Below are positions 39,691 to 49,800 of a stretch of DNA of 64,000 bases, piece by piece. The stretch is from NCBI GenBank assembly GCA_009599575.1, contig VWND01000021.1:186001-250000 (forward strand), read 5' to 3'. The DNA is from Blumeriella jaapii. Taxonomy: Eukaryota > Ascomycota > Leotiomycetes > Helotiales > Drepanopezizaceae. Each line of letters opens with the position of its first letter. The stretch's first letter is position 1. The translations under genes were made by a program, and so were the position numbers. A model generated the notes under the pieces. That model saw only the letters and a program-made list of their open reading frames with translations, was not told where the DNA came from and did no database searches.

Positions 39691-40494
39691 ATATTATTTA
39701 ATACGATAAAAAAGTTATTTACTAAGCGAAAATTCGTAAAAGCTAAAAAACTATTTTACGAACGCAAAAAAATTGTAAAAAAATATTTAAAAAATACGAT
39801 AAATAATAGCAACGGAGCAGTAACAAATGCGCGCCGTAAAAGCAAAAAAAAAAAAAAAAAACATTTAAAAAGTTTTAAAACCGCCGCTAAAGCGATTTAT
39901 TTTTCGTATTATTATCGTTATTTTTTTTTTTTTATCGCTATTTTTTTTAAATTTAAAAGCAACGGCAAGCTAAAAAAAATTAATATTAAACGAACGCGTA
40001 AAATATTCGATTTATTTTAATTAAAGCTTTTATAATGGCCGTAATCGAATTCTGAATTACAATTACGATATTTTCGTAAAAATTCAGAATTAAATTTAAT
40101 TAGTTAAAATAAATTCGAGCGACGTTTTCGAAACGTCGAAAAATACGTTTTATACTAGCGTCGTTAAATAAAAGGGCCGGCGCAGCCAAAGCTTTTAAAA
40201 CAGCAGCAGTCGCTAAATCGGCAAAAGCGGGCGCAATAGCAGCAGCGGCAGCTCGAGCCGCGGCGCGATTCGTACGATTTCCGATTATTATAAAAGCCGA
40301 AGCGTTATTTTTTTTAAACGATTTATATAAGCGTCGTAAATAATAAAATCGATAAAAATTTTAGCAAAAACTTTAATTTCGATAGCAAAAAAAAAAAAAG
40401 CGGCAGCGGCGGTGGCAGCATCGAAACGATTTATAAAATCGTTAAAATCCGCGAAAAAAATTTGCGCTTCGGTAGCGCGTACGGCAAAAACTTA
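39691..40494 (+). pseudogene. Family B chromodomain end and Ala/Lys-rich C-terminal tail
   Basis: Begins with the second half of the chromodomain (YYLIR, then LLSENS and TNAKKIVKKY near 39690-39790), restoring YLVRW...ENAKEIV-type order with 28126. It continues as a low-complexity tail: Lys runs near 39840-39870 and an Ala-rich stretch near 40180-40270. The frame is interrupted by element D at 40495 and goes on at 42288. Confidence 0.65.
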
Positions 40495-40666
40495 TGTAAC
40501 GGCCCGGCCATTCGGCTGTTCGGCTTTCGGCTGTTCAGCCTTCCGTTACAGTTCTGGCTTAGCGCCAGGGCCAGGGGGTTCTACAGTGTATATAGTTCGC
40601 CCTGGGAGCTTCCTTCCTTTCAGCTCTCTGTCTGTATCTTAAAGGAAATATATAAGGTTCGTCACA
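40495..40666 (+). repeat. Element D 5' LTR
   Basis: 172 bp. Contains GTGTATATAG near 40582, a likely TATA element. The first 56 bp begin TGTAACGG and end CCGTTACA, an internal inverted repeat around GGCTGTTC repeats. Confidence 0.92.
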
Positions 40667-41116
40667 CTATACAAACCCTTCGTTCGGAATAGCGTCGTAT
40701 TTATTGACTTTATTGATATTGATTATTGGTTTATTGGCCTGCGAGCGCACTTTATTATTCGGGATCTGCGGATGCCCATTTATTGATTTATTGATTTATT
40801 GACCTTTTTATCGACTACAACTCTCGCCATTATATTGTTTCCGGTGTATCCGACCTCTCGCACCATTCTACACCTTCCGAAATTTATTGTTTCAGGCGCT
40901 TCCGATCAATTGCGCCACCTTCTATTACTACGATTATTGCACCTTCTCGAACGCTACCGCCATACTAGCGTTTACCATACTACACTTCAATACGACTACT
41001 CCCACCGATAACTTGGTGCTTCCGACCCAAAAGCACCCCCGACAGCTATTACAGCACCAACCTCCCCTTTGTTTATTCGATTATTCATTCGTTTCTAGAC
41101 TGGCTACGTCATAGCT

Positions 41117-41560
41117 ATATTTACACCACTTTCTGAAGGCTCTGCCAGTTCTATTCAATTACGAATGCAACAACAACGCACCTTAGAACCTGAGCAGCAG
41201 CTTAAAAATCTTCAACCTTTTCTTCGAACCGGCGATCTTACCGAAAATCGTCGGCCCAGGCCGTATTTACCCGATCCTGACAATTTCGGTAGAACCTGAA
41301 AATCCAATCAAACCTTATTACCCCTCATTCGAAGTTTAAGTACGAATCGACCTTTCGGATTGGTTTAGCCGACCCGATGAAAAGGCTATTCCGGGGCCAT
41401 ATGGATTCATCTACCACCAAAGTTGCATATTACACTTTTGCAACGATCAATTGGTTCGAGTTTTCGGCTTGATCAAATTCGGCCCTGCCAATTTCGGTCC
41501 TTTTTCTTCCCTTCGGGCCAGCCCGGCCTTAGCTTCCCTCGGAACGCCCTCGCTATCTTT
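41117..41560 (+). pseudogene. Element D gag-like remnant
   Basis: An open stretch of about 60 codons includes LRMQQQRTLEPEQQ and RRPRPYLPDPDNF, followed after stops and frame changes by peptides such as PLIRSLSTNRPF. The order resembles fungal Ty3/Gypsy Gag: a coiled N-terminus, then a PDPD.F motif leading into the capsid. Broken by indels rather than by RIP. Similarity judged by eye only. Confidence 0.4.
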
Positions 41561-42110
41561 CTAGGATAATCGGTATGCGTACGAATACACCGACCCGCCG
41601 GCTGACGTTACGACGCTGGCGACCCTATAAATAATTACGCAAATCGAAAAGCGCGAACGAAAAAAGCTCGAACGTATCGATAAACTAGAAGCAATTGAGG
41701 TTTCAGATCATTCAACATGTATGAAATCTTAATTCTAGAGCAGAAAGACCCAATTCTGCCTAAGGCTTCTATTTCGTCGATAGCTCAAAAAAAGGCTTAA
41801 GACCGTACAATCAGTTGCACCAATTTCAGACCCGCCATTGCTTTGGATTCTGAAAAGCAAGCAAATTGGCTGCAATAGGTTTGTTCGGCCAAAAGGATCA
41901 GGCTGAAATTCAAACTGCACTGGCAAAGAAGTTTTCGGACGGTTCGGAGTGGGGTTTTTCAGTAGTGGTTTTCTTTCATTTTTACACTCCTTTATTTTTT
42001 GATTGCAATTGCAGTCGTTCGTTCGTTTATTTCATTTCGGTGTGCCGAACCTTCGGTATAATTTTCTGTACAGTCAGCTGGAGGCCAGCTTTTTTCGGAG
42101 GGGGGGGTAG

Positions 42111-42282
42111 TGTAACGGCCCGGCCATTCGGCTGTTCGGCTTTCGGCTGTTCAGCCTTCCGTTACAGTTCTGGCTTAGCGCCAGGGCCAGGGGGTTCTAC
42201 AGTGTATATAGTTCGCCCTGGAAGCTTCCTTCCTTTCAGCTCTCTGTCTGTATCTTAAGGGAAATATATGAGGTTCGTCACA
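42111..42282 (+). repeat. Element D 3' LTR
   Basis: 172 bp, differing from the 5' LTR at three A/G positions. Directly preceded by the purine tract ending GGGGGGGTAG. Confidence 0.92.
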
Positions 42283-42287
42283 ACTTA

Positions 42288-42823
42288 TAGCTAATTAAAA
42301 ACGAATCCGAATAAAAATTTAAAAAACTTATAGAAAAGCATTAAATATACGAAGCTTTGCAGCGGTTGCATTTTATATTAAAAAGTTCGAAAACGCAAAA
42401 AAGCAAAAAAGCCGCTATGATGCTTTCGCGTAAAATCAAACGGATATACCGAAAGCAGATAAAAATCAAAAGTATTTTAAAAATTCGCGGCAAACGCGGC
42501 GAAAAACAATTAATTAAAATAAAAAAAAACTGACGAAAAAATAAAAATAAAAAAGAAAAAAAAAACTTAAATAAAAAAATAACGGCTATTTTAAAAAAAA
42601 AAGTCTTTTCAAACGAAAATACGAGCGCTACCGAAAACAAAAAAAACAGAATAACAAAATAGCTATAATTCACGACCGAAAGCGAAAAAAACAGTTATAA
42701 TTCACGATCAAAAGCGGAAAAAACCGTACGTTATTTCGAAAGCGTAACGCACGCCATATACGAAAGCATACGCATAAAAAAATCAATCGCTTTTAAAAAC
42801 CAAAAGCTTAAAAAAAAAAGTAA
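42288..42823 (+). pseudogene. Family B C-terminal tail, last fragment
   Basis: Resumes the Lys/Arg-rich tail after element D (AKKPL- and RKIKRIYRKQIK-like peptides near 42400-42460). Ends in a purine-rich run (42809-42820) directly before the 3' LTR, the expected polypurine tract. No domain recognised. Confidence 0.5.
42664..42727 (+). repeat. Tandem repeat, two units of 32 bp
   Basis: Two neighbouring units each start TATAATTCACGA and differ at a few bases, mostly transitions; inside the family B tail. Confidence 0.7.
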
Positions 42824-43238
42824 TATTAAAAATTAATATTACGTATATAAGTCAGATAATCCGCCAAAACCTTTTGCTTTTTACTAATTTTCGAATAATA
42901 CTTTTTGCGAATAGGCCGTAAAGGCCGGATAATATTATAAAAGCTAAAAATAATATTTAAATAAAACATTTTATAAAAATAATTGCTAAGAAACCAGTTA
43001 TTAAAATTATATTAAAAAAAATTGAAAAAAAATCGGAATAAAAGCTGGAAAAGCATACTAAATAGAATTCGCTTGGTTTCCTGGGAAATACTTTTTTCGA
43101 GGGCTCCACCCCTCCTTTTGTATTTATACACGCCTTCTACTAGAAATGTAAAAGATAGAAATCAGTCTGACTATCAACCCAACCTTATCTGAGCTTTATT
43201 GTCTGAACTAGTGTTTCCCTGCCTTTCAAATCCTTACA
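42824..43238 (+). repeat. Family B 3' LTR (plus copy)
   Basis: 415 bp from RIPed TATTAAAAATTAATATTACG to AAATCCTTACA. Here the right part (42990-43238) is nearly RIP-free and the left part is RIPed. It is followed immediately by family A sequence, so this family B copy was probably inserted in an older family A copy. Confidence 0.85.
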
Positions 43239-45445
43239 TTTATATCGTCGTTAATTTTATTTATTATAAGCGTTTTTCTAATGGTTTTATCGGTTTTTTT
43301 CGAATTTCAAAATCTTTTTTTTTTTCGATTTTAACGTTTTTTTTTATATTAATTGGTTTAGCGAATAAAACAGAAGCATTTTGCTTTTTTATAATTCGCT
43401 GGTTTGATTATGCAACTATAATATTCGCAAGTATAATAATTATATTAATAATATATATATTTGTTTTTTATTTATATATTTGAATTTTATTTACGCTTAG
43501 GATAAAGGTTTTCTTTTTAATTAATACGCTTTTTGGAATGTTTTTTTTTATTAATAAAAATCGTTTTTGCATTTTTTTTATTTTTTAAACAGTCGTTTTA
43601 TTTCGTATTTTTTATTTTTAAGCGAATAATGTTTAATCAGCTTTAATTTTCAGTTTTGTTAAAAAGGCTTATTTCTGCTTTTACCGGTCCGAAGCAAATC
43701 GCTTCGTATTTATTAATATAGCAAATATTATTATTTATATAAAAATTAAATGCTTTGCATTTAAAGCGAATTTAAGGTTTTTCGCAGTGATTTTTCTGTT
43801 ATTATAAAATCCGTATTTAAAGCTACGAAGTTTGTTTTAATAATTATTTTTATTATTTTAATAGCCGCGATTTTGGTTTTCGCGTTAGTTTTTTTTTTTT
43901 TTCAATAATTGTTATTATAATTAATATTTCGCTGATTTTGATCGTTAGTACGGGGAGGTTGCTATTGGACAGCTATTATTTTTACGATAGTTTAGCGAGG
44001 CTAATCGCTTCGCGTATTTTGAAAAAAGTAATTGTTGTAAAAGCTATTTTAATCGTTTTTATTATTCGAGTTAACGTAAAAGAGTTTTTTTTATTATTAC
44101 ATAAAACTTTCGATTTTGCTTTAAAGTTTTTGAATTTTAATATCGGTAAATTTTAATACGAAAATTTCGATATTTTTGTTAAGCTTTTTTAAACCAATAG
44201 GTTTTGCAAAACGATTGAATGGTATAATAACTAATTGTTTTTTAGCGATTTCCGTAATTTTTAGTGGCTGGGCATATTTTTGCACTAAAGCTTTCACGTT
44301 TTTTTTATAAATAAAAAAAGGAAATTTTTTTTGGTTTATAGCTTTAATAATACGTTCGCTTTGGTTTTGTTTAAAAACGAATTTTATAAATTTAAAATAT
44401 TAATCGAAAGTTTTAGAGTTTTGTTTATTAATTTTAAAATGTTTAATAGTTTTGTTGCGAATGCTGGTCGGAAAGCTAAATAAAAACAATTTTTTTTGCT
44501 TAATTTCGTTTAAAAATTTTTTATTAACGAAAATATTGAAAACTTTCGTATAAATACGATAATAGGCTTTGAGTTTTTTAGCTTAACGAATTATTATAAC
44601 AAACTATTTAAAAAAAGCGATAATATCGCGAATTTGTTAGCGATCGTGGTTTCGGAATTTTAATTTTAAAGCTTTAATTAGCTTACGCCAGTTTCGAGTT
44701 TTAATAGTTTTTTATTTATTTATCGATTTGATAATATTTTTAATAATTGGGTTATAATAGCGAGAAAGTTTATCGAATATTTTAGTTTTAAAAACTCCGA
44801 AATTTTTACAGATTTTTTTATATTTTTCGATAAAGTCGGTAATATTAGCGTTATTAAATAAGGGTGCATCAGAGAAGCCAGAAAAGAGTATGCGGTCTCG
44901 CATAAAAAAACGAAAAGCGTCGTTGTTTATAGTATTAATAAAAGTGTTAGTAGAATTTGAATTAAATAAATAAGTGTTTTCTGGAATTGCAAATTAAAGG
45001 TTTTTAATATAAAAAAAATTGTTTTTAATAAAAAAGCTATTAAAAAAGTCTTTGTGTTTTTTAAAAAAGTTAAATAAAATAAGGTTGCGTCCAAACATTT
45101 GGATAGTATATTGAAAAATTTGTTTTTTAATAAATTAATTGGATTAATATAATATTGCTGTATGATTTACGGTTTCGGTATTCCGTGGCTTAGGTTAATG
45201 CACGTACAGCTATTTTTTTATTATTTTTAATAAAAAGCCGCAAATTATAATTGTTATAATTATAAAGCGTAAAATCAGGAGGTTGAGTTTTCGCCAGGCG
45301 TTTGATTAAAAAAGATTTAATTTAGGAAGGCCGAGCGTAGCGGTCGAAGCGTACGAACTAATATTCGATTTGTTATTTTTAAATAAAAAAGCGATTTTCG
45401 AGCTTTAAATTTCTCACGGCTTAAAATTGCCTAATTGTAATTTCA
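43239..45445 (-). pseudogene. Family A gag fragment in copy 4
   Basis: The Gag core is visible near 44712-44903 (NITDFIEKYKKICKNFG) and the N-terminal hydrophobic run near 45250-45290. RIP stops throughout; no pol domains remain. Confidence 0.65.
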
Positions 45446-45673
45446 GACGTTTCTGAAATATGTTGTATTTTTATAATTTAATAATTATGCGCAAAATAAA
45501 AAAAGTTATTAAAGATTTTTTATATAATGCAGCTGCGAATAATACTATATAAAAGGTTTTTAAGCCGTAATAGCGAAATATCGAAGTCGATCTTAATTTC
45601 GAATTTAAAAGATGCATCGGCGAGTATATAAAAACGAAACACCGAAGTTTGAATTTTTGCGTAAATTATCAAA

Positions 45674-45939
45674 TGTAAAAGTAGATAAGAAAACCAGATT
45701 AATACGGCTATATGTCGGTGGGTAAAATAATCTAAGGAATTTTTAAAAAAGATTAAAAAAAGAAAAATAAAAATAAATAAAATATGAATTGGATTGCGTG
45801 CCTACGGTATTATTTAAAAGGGTGCTTTGTTTTTATACCTGTTGAAAATAGTCAGTGGCAGGGGGTCTCGGAGGGGTCTATGCCTCGACCATAGCTAAAA
45901 CTACCAACTTTTATTAATACAAAGTATCACAGTTTTACA
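45674..45939 (-). repeat. Family A 5' LTR of copy 4
   Basis: 266 bp, TGTAAAAGTAGATAAG to CAGTTTTACA. The stretch 45853-45900 is nearly identical to the clean solo LTR. Confidence 0.9.
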
Positions 45940-45982
45940 ACGTGACCAACGAACTGGCGTTTCATCCCCTCATAGATAAACA
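45940..45982. other. Unexplained 43-bp junction sequence
   Basis: Normal-composition DNA (starts ACGTGACCAACGAACTGG) between the outer LTR end of copy 4 and the broken start of copy 5. It matches nothing else in the window by eye. Confidence 0.55.
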
Positions 45983-46495
45983 ATCGTAATTCGATTTATT
46001 CGTTTTACGCGAAGCAAAAGCGTTAATCGGTTTTAATTACGACGAGCTAATCGATTATTTTTACGATTTTAATATAAAACTTTTCAGCGCTTTTTGCAAA
46101 ACGTAAAACCACGTTTGAAAATTGGAATTTATTATTTACGAAAAAATCGTAAAAAGCTTTCGTCGCTGCGATATTTAATAATATTATCGATTAAAAGATT
46201 ATTAAAACGTTCGTAAATTAAAACGATAGCTCGATTGACATTTTATTAAGCTATTTTTCGGAAAAACAAATTAAACAATATAATTTATACGATAAGCGAA
46301 ACGCTATTTTTTTATAAAAGCTAATAGCGAAAAAAACTAAAAACGGATTAGAAAATTGTAAAAGTTCGAAATTAAAAAGTTCGGTTTTAATTAATTAGTT
46401 TTTAAATTATATAAAATAAACCAAATTGCATTTATTAAAAATATGTTTTTTTTGGTCGTAATTAAAAACGATTACGTATATTATTTAAAACAGAA

Positions 46496-46548
46496 TATAA
46501 AACGGTAATACTTTGTATAAATAGGATTTGGTAATTTCAGCTATAATC
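46496..46548 (+). repeat. Family A 3' LTR of copy 5, first part
   Basis: Starts TATAAAACGG and ends in the target duplication TAATC at the family C insertion. Confidence 0.85.
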
Positions 46549-46814
46549 TGTGACGATCTAATCAGTCGGAGGGCTGGAAGATCAGTCAACTGGTCGCCGT
46601 GTTCATATGGTATAAAAAACGAGCCTTTGGTTCTGTAACAAAAATATTTATTTAAAATCAATAATTGCAAAGGGCAAAAGTTGCTAAAAGAAAAAAGCTT
46701 TATATATATAAATAGTTTCCACAGTTAATAGAAGATCTATCAGAAGACCAGAAAGCTTGCAGCTATACGTAATTGCTGGAATAACACGAGAAGCAAAAAA
46801 AGTAAATCGTTATA
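46549..46814 (-). repeat. Family C 3' LTR
   Basis: 266 bp, TGTGACGATCTAATCAG to RIPed TCGTTATA on the plus strand. Confidence 0.9.
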
Positions 46815-46899
46815 TTACCTTTCCGTCCGAAAAAAACGCGTTTTCGAGCTTTTATCTATTGGTACGTCGCTATTCAAATAATCGTACGAATTTAAATCT

Positions 46900-49800
46900 T
46901 CGGAATACGCTTTCAGCCAATTTATAAATTTTGCAAAAAAACCGGGAAGCTTTTTATACGTTAAATAAAAGTCGCGTACTTTCAAAAAAGCATATATAAA
47001 ATCAGACGCGGAGTACCACGTAAAATTTTTATTTAAACTTATTTAAAAAGCTTTGTACTAAAAGGTTTTCCGTTGCATTCGATAAGCGATTAATTTTTCG
47101 ATTTTGTATTTAAGCTTAATAATTATATTAATAAATTCAAGGGTTAAGTTAATCTGATTTAAAAGCGCGTCGTTAGCTGTTTTACGCAATCGATTAGCGT
47201 AAAAAACTGGATGTACGTTTATAATATTAAAAAGGTCTAGCTTAAAAGCGTTATCGAAAATTTTAGCTATAATTTTGAAAAGGCCGTTTATAAAATTGTC
47301 GAGCTTGCGAAAGGGCCGGAAGATCGGAAATAAACGCATATCGAGCTATACGTAGTCGCCAACGTTAAAATCGATCGCGCGGCGAAATTTATTTGTATTT
47401 TTTTTTATTTTATCGTAAGCTTATTAAAAATGCGATTTGGCGAGGTTTCAAGCGTCGTAATGGCGGCGAGCATACGTACGAGCTTCGTTTGCGTTTAGCT
47501 TATATAAAAGATTGGAAAAAAAAAAAGTATCGAGCTTTCAGTTCCAATTAATATAAAAAGCGTAATCGTATACAATTTTAAAAAGTAAAAAGCCATTTAA
47601 ACTTTCGTAAAAAAGAATTATTTAAGCGAAATTTATTATTAAAAAAAATTCGCTTTAATCGTTTTAATAAAAATTTACGAAAGGTCGAAAGCGTTTTTAC
47701 AAATATTAGTTGTAAATTTCGGTCTGACCGTCGGTTTCAGAATAAGCGGCTGTCGAAAGCTTTAATTACGTATCGAATATTTTGTTTAATTCAAATCAGA
47801 AAATAAATTAATATTAAAAACTACGATCGCTAATAATATTTTTTAAAAAGCCAAAATACTTATATACGTAAAATATATATAATTTGGCGAAGCTTCGAGC
47901 GTCGATATTTTTGTAGCAAAAAATCGAAATAACTTACTTGGAAAAGCGATTTATTATTACGAATACGTTATCGTAACCGTATTTGTTTTTGTTAAAATTG
48001 CAAAAGTCTATTATAACGTGCTTTTAAAAATGGTCAGAAATAAGAAAAAGCTGAAAAAAGCCGGAGCGTTTATTTTTTGAAATAAAAATTTTTCGATAAA
48101 CGTAGCAGTTGCGATAATATTATTTTACGAAAACTGTTATATTTCGTTAATAATATTAGTCCGAAAACAATTGCGTAGTTTTGCGAGCGTTGGAATAAGC
48201 GGTGGAAATCTGGTCGTACACTTTTTATATAAAAGCCAAACGAAAATAATCGACGTCTGGTATTATTAAGCGATCGTAATATAATAGCAGATCGCGTTTA
48301 AATATATACGAAATATTATTATCGTCGTTTTTTTTCGTAGCGTTTTGTACAGTTTTTTTTCGGAAAGCTATTAAATTGTTAGCTATGCGATTAACGTAGA
48401 AAATTTAATTAACGATACGAAATGCGGAAAATCAGCTATTTTAATAATAAAAACAGCTGTTTCGAAAGCCGTGGAAAATCGAAGTTTTTTAGTTAAAAGG
48501 CGGTGATCGATCTGATTTGCTTGGAAAAGTGTTTGCAGGCGCTAAATGCGTTTAAAAGAGTTTTAGCGATCGAATTCGTTCGTACGACGTATTAATGCGT
48601 TAGCCAAAAGATTATATTTATTTGGTTTGTATATAATAAAAAAATTGTAATCGGCGAAAAGCTCGGCCTAGCGTGCTTATCGAGCGTTTAAAAGTTTAAA
48701 AGTTATAAAGTATTCTAAGGTTTTATAATTAATAATAATTTTAATTTAATAAATTAAATTAACTAATTTAATACGAAAATTGCTTAAAAATTTTACGATT
48801 GCGAATATTTTATCGTGTACGACGTAGTTCAGCTTTGCGAAAGCTATAGTTTTGCTAAAATAAACGATTAAAAGCCAGTCGTTATTATGGAATTGCGAAA
48901 GTACAAAAGCTATTACGCCGTCGGAAGCGTTAGTTTTTAATATACAAAAAAGGTTTTGCTTGTAATATTATAAAATTAATACAATAGTAAAAGCTAGTAT
49001 AAAAAGGTCGAAATTCTTTTGATATTCAGAAATAAAATTGTAAAAAACATTAGCTTTGGTTAAATAAACCAGAAGTTTTGCAATTATACCGTAGTTTCGA
49101 ATAAAACGTCGGTTAAAATTACAAAAACCAAAAAAGCTTTGTATACTTTTTATAATAATAAAAAGCTTTTAATAAGCGACTACGAAGACTTTTTCTGGAT
49201 TTACTTTTAGATTTTTAATAAAAATAATAAAGCTTAAATAACGGGTCCGAATAACGTTGAATTCAAATTTTCGAATATCGGCCTGTAATTCAGCGTCAGC
49301 GAGCTTTTAAAGCATTTTACGAACGTATATAACGTGTTTTAAAAAATCGAACGAATAAATAAAAATATTATTCAAATATGCAATGCAAAAATCGTTTAAA
49401 TAATCGAAAAAAACGTCGTTTATATAGCGTTAATAAATTACGGATTTATTAATAAAACCAAAAAGTAGTATTTTGCATTTATAAGCGCCGTAACGCGTAC
49501 GAAACGTTATTAGTTTTTTATTAACGGAGTTTATTCGAATTTTATAAAAGGCTTAACGAATATCGAGCTTCGTAAAAATTCGCGCTTTCGAAAAACAAAC
49601 AAAAGTTTTATCGATAAAAAAAAAAAAATAGCGATTTTTACGAATAACGTTATTAAAAGCTCGATAATCGATACAAAAACGTAATAAACCGTCGGGTTTT
49701 TTGGCGAAAAGTATTGAAACAGCGAAAAAAGCGATAAAAAATTCGATAAAACTTTTGTTAAGATTATTTTACAAATAAGTTTTAATAATCTCGAGTTTTA

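Larger units (their letters stand above)
40495..42282 (+). mobile_element. Element D: miniature non-autonomous LTR retrotransposon, nearly RIP-free
   Basis: 1,788 bp with identical-end LTRs of 172 bp (three A/G differences), a 5-bp target duplication ACTTA (40490-40494 and 42283-42287) and a purine tract (42097-42110) directly before the 3' LTR. The terminal bases are TGTAACGG and TCGTCACA. The base composition is normal, in sharp contrast to the AT-rich DNA on both sides. Internal 1.44 kb has no intact frame, no RT and no integrase, only a decayed gag-like stretch. Size and structure fit a TRIM/SMART-like element moved by a helper elsewhere. Confidence 0.9.
15756..43238 (+). mobile_element. 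Family B chromodomain Ty3/Gypsy element, plus copy (in four pieces)
   Basis: Assembled from pieces at 15756-15980, 27275-28126, 39691-40494 and 42283-43238, interrupted by family A copies 2 and 3 and by element D. Each join restores a continuous integrase/chromodomain frame, and each is bracketed by short target duplications (CTGT/CTAT, ATAT, ACTTA). The Copia element interrupts the left side at 15755, so gag, protease and RT are outside the window. It ends in a 3' LTR. Confidence 0.82.
43239..45939 (-). mobile_element. Family A copy 4 (5' 2.7 kb only)
   Basis: Matches 5835-8538 of copy 1 without large gaps: gag and the region before protease, then the 5' LTR. The left edge is the family B LTR end at 43238, so the rest of this copy may lie beyond the family B element, outside the window. 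The right edge is a breakpoint. Confidence 0.85.
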
